Shown: one piece after another, positions 15,352 through 17,314 of the stretch
Position numbering within the stretch: position 1 is the stretch's first letter
Layout: the number at the start of each line of letters is the position of its first letter
Assembly: GCA_002729295.1 (NCBI GenBank)
Contig: PBTU01000188.1
Coordinates: forward strand, 1 to 17,314
Direction of reading: 5' to 3'
DNA length: 17,314 nucleotides
DNA from: Verrucomicrobiales bacterium
GTDB lineage: Bacteria; Verrucomicrobiota; Verrucomicrobiia; Verrucomicrobiales; Akkermansiaceae
The notes under the pieces: model-generated
Databases searched by the model: none
Seen by the model: the letters and a program-made list of their open reading frames with translations, nothing else
What the model was told of the DNA's origin: nothing
Position numbers and translations under genes: made by a program

Positions 15352-16326
15352 ATGCCTCTGCTCGACGTCCAGAATCTCACCACTCGTTTCCATACCCGAA
15401 ACGGCATCATTCACGCCGTTGAGGATGTTTCCTTCTCACTCGAAAAAGGCCAATCTCTCGGCATTGTCGGCGAATCCGGCTCAGGAAAATCGGTCACTTG
15501 TTACTCTCTTCTGGGGCTCATCCCACAACCTCCGGGAAAAATCCACTCGGGCAAAGCTCTCTTCGAGGGAACCGATCTTCTTCAAGCCAAGGACAAGGAA
15601 CTCCAAAAAATTCGCGGAAAGAGAATATCGATGATCTTCCAGGATCCCATGACCTCGCTCAATCCCTACCTGAAGATCTCGAACCAACTCACCGAACCCC
15701 TCGAGATTCACGAGGGAATTAAAGGAAAGGAAGCTCTACACAAAGCGATCGATGCGCTCGCTGAAGTTGGGATCCCCGAACCAGAGAAGCGTATTAAGTC
15801 CTATCCTCATGAATTCTCCGGCGGGATGCGCCAGCGCGTCATGATCGCGATGGCCCTCATCACCCGTCCGGAAATCCTTATTGCCGACGAACCGACGACC
15901 GCACTTGACGTCACGGTGCAAAAGCAAGTTCTCGATCTCATTAAAGACCGGCAGGAAAAACTTGGCACCGCTGTCATCCTTGTCACCCACGATCTCGCCG
16001 TCGTGTCGCAAAGCTGCGATCAGGTCAATGTCATGTATGCCGGACGTATCGTGGAATCCGCCGCCTCCGATGATCTCTTTGCCAAACCCCGTCACGCCTA
16101 CACCCGGGCCCTCCTGAAGAGCATTCCCTCAACCCACGAGAAAGGCGACAAGCTCTACACCATTCCAGGATTACCTCCCAATCTCTCTGAACCTCCCACG
16201 TGCTGCTCCTTTCATGAGCGAAACACCTTGGGCGACGCCAGCCAGTGTCTCACTGCAGAAGCCCCCCAACTTTTCGAAGTCGCTCCAGAGCATCAGGTGC
16301 AAAATTGCCCGGGATGCCTCGCTTGA
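15352..16326 (+). CDS. OppD/DppD-type peptide ABC transporter ATPase
   Basis: A 324-residue ABC ATPase of the oligo/dipeptide importer family. Walker A G-E-S-G-S-G-K-S (40-47), Q-loop Gln97, signature F-S-G-G-M-R-Q (155-161), Walker B L-I-A-D-E (176-180) and H-loop His213 are complete. The C-terminal oligopeptide-transporter extension follows I-P-G-L-P-P, with Cys284, Cys285, Cys299, Cys319 and Cys322. The usual C-x-F-x-x-R-C is C-S-F-H-E-R-N here, so one cysteine is lost while a terminal C-P-G-C is present. Such cysteines bind an Fe-S cluster in a studied mycobacterial DppD. It starts 8 nt after der, so it is likely co-transcribed. No permease, OppF or binding protein is in the window; the next gene is convergent, so partners must be elsewhere. 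oppD or dppD would both fit; substrate is unknown. Confidence 0.88.
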   Translation: MPLLDVQNLTTRFHTRNGIIHAVEDVSFSLEKGQSLGIVGESGSGKSVTCYSLLGLIPQPPGKIHSGKALFEGTDLLQAKDKELQKIRGKRISMIFQDPMTSLNPYLKISNQLTEPLEIHEGIKGKEALHKAIDALAEVGIPEPEKRIKSYPHEFSGGMRQRVMIAMALITRPEILIADEPTTALDVTVQKQVLDLIKDRQEKLGTAVILVTHDLAVVSQSCDQVNVMYAGRIVESAASDDLFAKPRHAYTRALLKSIPSTHEKGDKLYTIPGLPPNLSEPPTCCSFHERNTLGDASQCLTAEAPQLFEVAPEHQVQNCPGCLA

Positions 16327-16333
16327 TGTCAGA

Positions 16334-17275
16334 TTAAGCCTCACCAAACAAACCGCCCACTCTTGGCATATCGGAGGCATTGCGAGCGACCTGAGCCCGC
16401 AGGATTCGCCCATTCTTGACCAAAAAGGCACCCGGCATTTGGAGGCCATCGCCTCGGATTAACCCAACTCCACATCCCCTGAAAAAGGCCACGGCTCCTC
16501 GATAAATCACTTGCGGACCGAAAAGGTCCCAAAAACCCCCTTTTCCAAGACCAAAGGCCCGATAAAGATCGCACCAGGGATCTGCAATCCGAGCCACTCC
16601 TTCGTTTCTAACATAAGGAAGCTCATCTCCCTCTTCGAGCATGTGAACCAAAACGAGCCGCGCCCCTTCTTCCTTTGATCGCGCATGCATTTCCTCCAGT
16701 CCCCGGAGGAACTGACGTGTAAAAGTGCAGCCAAAATGCCTGAGAAAGACGACAGCCAAAGTTTGCCCTCTCGAGGCCTCCACCAACGATTCTCCGCTGG
16801 AGAGGCGAAATGATGACATTGCTACTTCCTCACTTAAAGGAGCTCCATTAACCGGTCTTCCAACGGCAAGTCGCACTACACCCCAGAGAATCATCGCGAA
16901 AGGAATCAGCCAAATCACGTCATTAGACAGGTTTATCCAACCTGCTTGCCATGAAATCTCCCCTTGAAGCGCCATGTAAATAAAGCCAATTGGACCAAAA
17001 ACCTTTCCTAAAAATCCAACCAGCACGATCGGCCAGTGCTTGTAAGGAGCTCTCGAGGCGACCAAATAGCCTATTCCATAGACCCCCACGATCATCCCGA
17101 TACATTGCCAGAGAAATAAATACCGGGGCGCCTCCATCCCTGAAAGCCGAAACCACTCCCCCGGCCAGCCAATGACCCAAATTCCAAAGAGAATATTGTA
17201 TACGCCCGCCGACTTGAGCACCGGGCCCATCCAACTTGGGGCCTGGCAGCTTCTTCCGGAGCATTCAATCGTCAT
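16334..17275 (-). CDS. Four-helix membrane domain fused to a peroxiredoxin-like (SelL-related) domain
   Basis: A 313-residue protein. Residues ~17-140 hold four predicted membrane helices (about 19-38, 50-73, 82-102, 118-139). Residues ~155-313 resemble AhpC/TSA-like thioredoxin folds of the PRXL2/SelL-related group: V-V-F-L-R-H-F-G-C-T-F-T-R-Q, then D-P-W-C-D-L-Y-R-A-F-G-L, L-Q-M-P-G-A-F-L-V and G-R-I-L-R-A. The active-site motif is C-T-F-T (Cys183), where relatives often have CxxC or UxxU, so the second redox residue is Thr; Cys235 or Cys268 could resolve. The first residues hold two further cysteines (Cys5, Cys10). A membrane-anchored thiol peroxidase or reductase is inferred. It converges on the oppD-like gene with 7 nt between stops and no terminator seen. 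ATG at 17275 is the first in frame; promoter sequence is cut by the window edge. Confidence 0.7.
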   Translation of the reverse strand: MTIECSGRSCQAPSWMGPVLKSAGVYNILFGIWVIGWPGEWFRLSGMEAPRYLFLWQCIGMIVGVYGIGYLVASRAPYKHWPIVLVGFLGKVFGPIGFIYMALQGEISWQAGWINLSNDVIWLIPFAMILWGVVRLAVGRPVNGAPLSEEVAMSSFRLSSGESLVEASRGQTLAVVFLRHFGCTFTRQFLRGLEEMHARSKEEGARLVLVHMLEEGDELPYVRNEGVARIADPWCDLYRAFGLGKGGFWDLFGPQVIYRGAVAFFRGCGVGLIRGDGLQMPGAFLVKNGRILRAQVARNASDMPRVGGLFGEA

Positions 17276-17314
17276 GCGGCAGCCTACGCCTCATTACAAA
17301 TCCCGCAAGATACC

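Overview
The window reads as a chromosomal segment of a Gram-negative bacterium of the PVC group, most likely Verrucomicrobiota. The main grounds are a two-gene operon for a secreted azurin-like/PA14/DUF6797-type protein and a PVC-type dehydrogenase-like beta-propeller, and a secreted PQQ-like propeller opening with the PVC-typical W-P-Q-F-R-G motif. Nearly all housekeeping starts also lack a Shine-Dalgarno sequence. The phylum is an inference; no rRNA or marker gene in the window fixes it further.

Left part (1-5550): the 3' end of a CbiX-like (sirohydrochlorin chelatase family) gene on the plus strand, then three minus-strand genes for secreted proteins. The gene at 2219-3877 (cupredoxin + PA14 + DUF6797-like) and the gene at 738-2186 (beta-propeller) form an operon closed by a clear intrinsic terminator at 681-716. 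The gene at 4309-5550 encodes a PQQ-like propeller. Two copies of a 65-66 bp direct repeat (574-639 and 4167-4231) bracket the two-gene operon. By eye this part uses more A/T-ending codons than the rest.

Middle (5551-10620): a possible orphan minus-strand ORF with an 18-bp tandem duplication, then a tight pair for glycerate 2-kinase and FabD, a tRNA-Asp(GTC) with intrinsic terminator, a secreted S10 serine carboxypeptidase, a probably deleted DUF4870 gene, and a minus-strand tRNA-Gln(TTG).

Right part (10663-17275): a close-packed plus-strand cluster prfA - prmC - murA - der - oppD/dppD-like ATPase (gaps 53, 35, 12 and 8 nt). It joins release factor 1 to the enzyme that methylates its GGQ glutamine, the first committed step of peptidoglycan synthesis, a ribosome-assembly GTPase and a peptide-importer ATPase. 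Facing it is a minus-strand fusion of a four-helix membrane domain with a peroxiredoxin-like/SelL-related domain. Several DnaA-box matches lie around and inside prmC.

Most genes are ordinary. The items most worth a second look are the haem-less copper/propeller operon with its flanking repeats, the DnaA-box cluster, the membrane-peroxiredoxin fusion, the broken DUF4870 gene and the unexplained ORF at 5730-6185.
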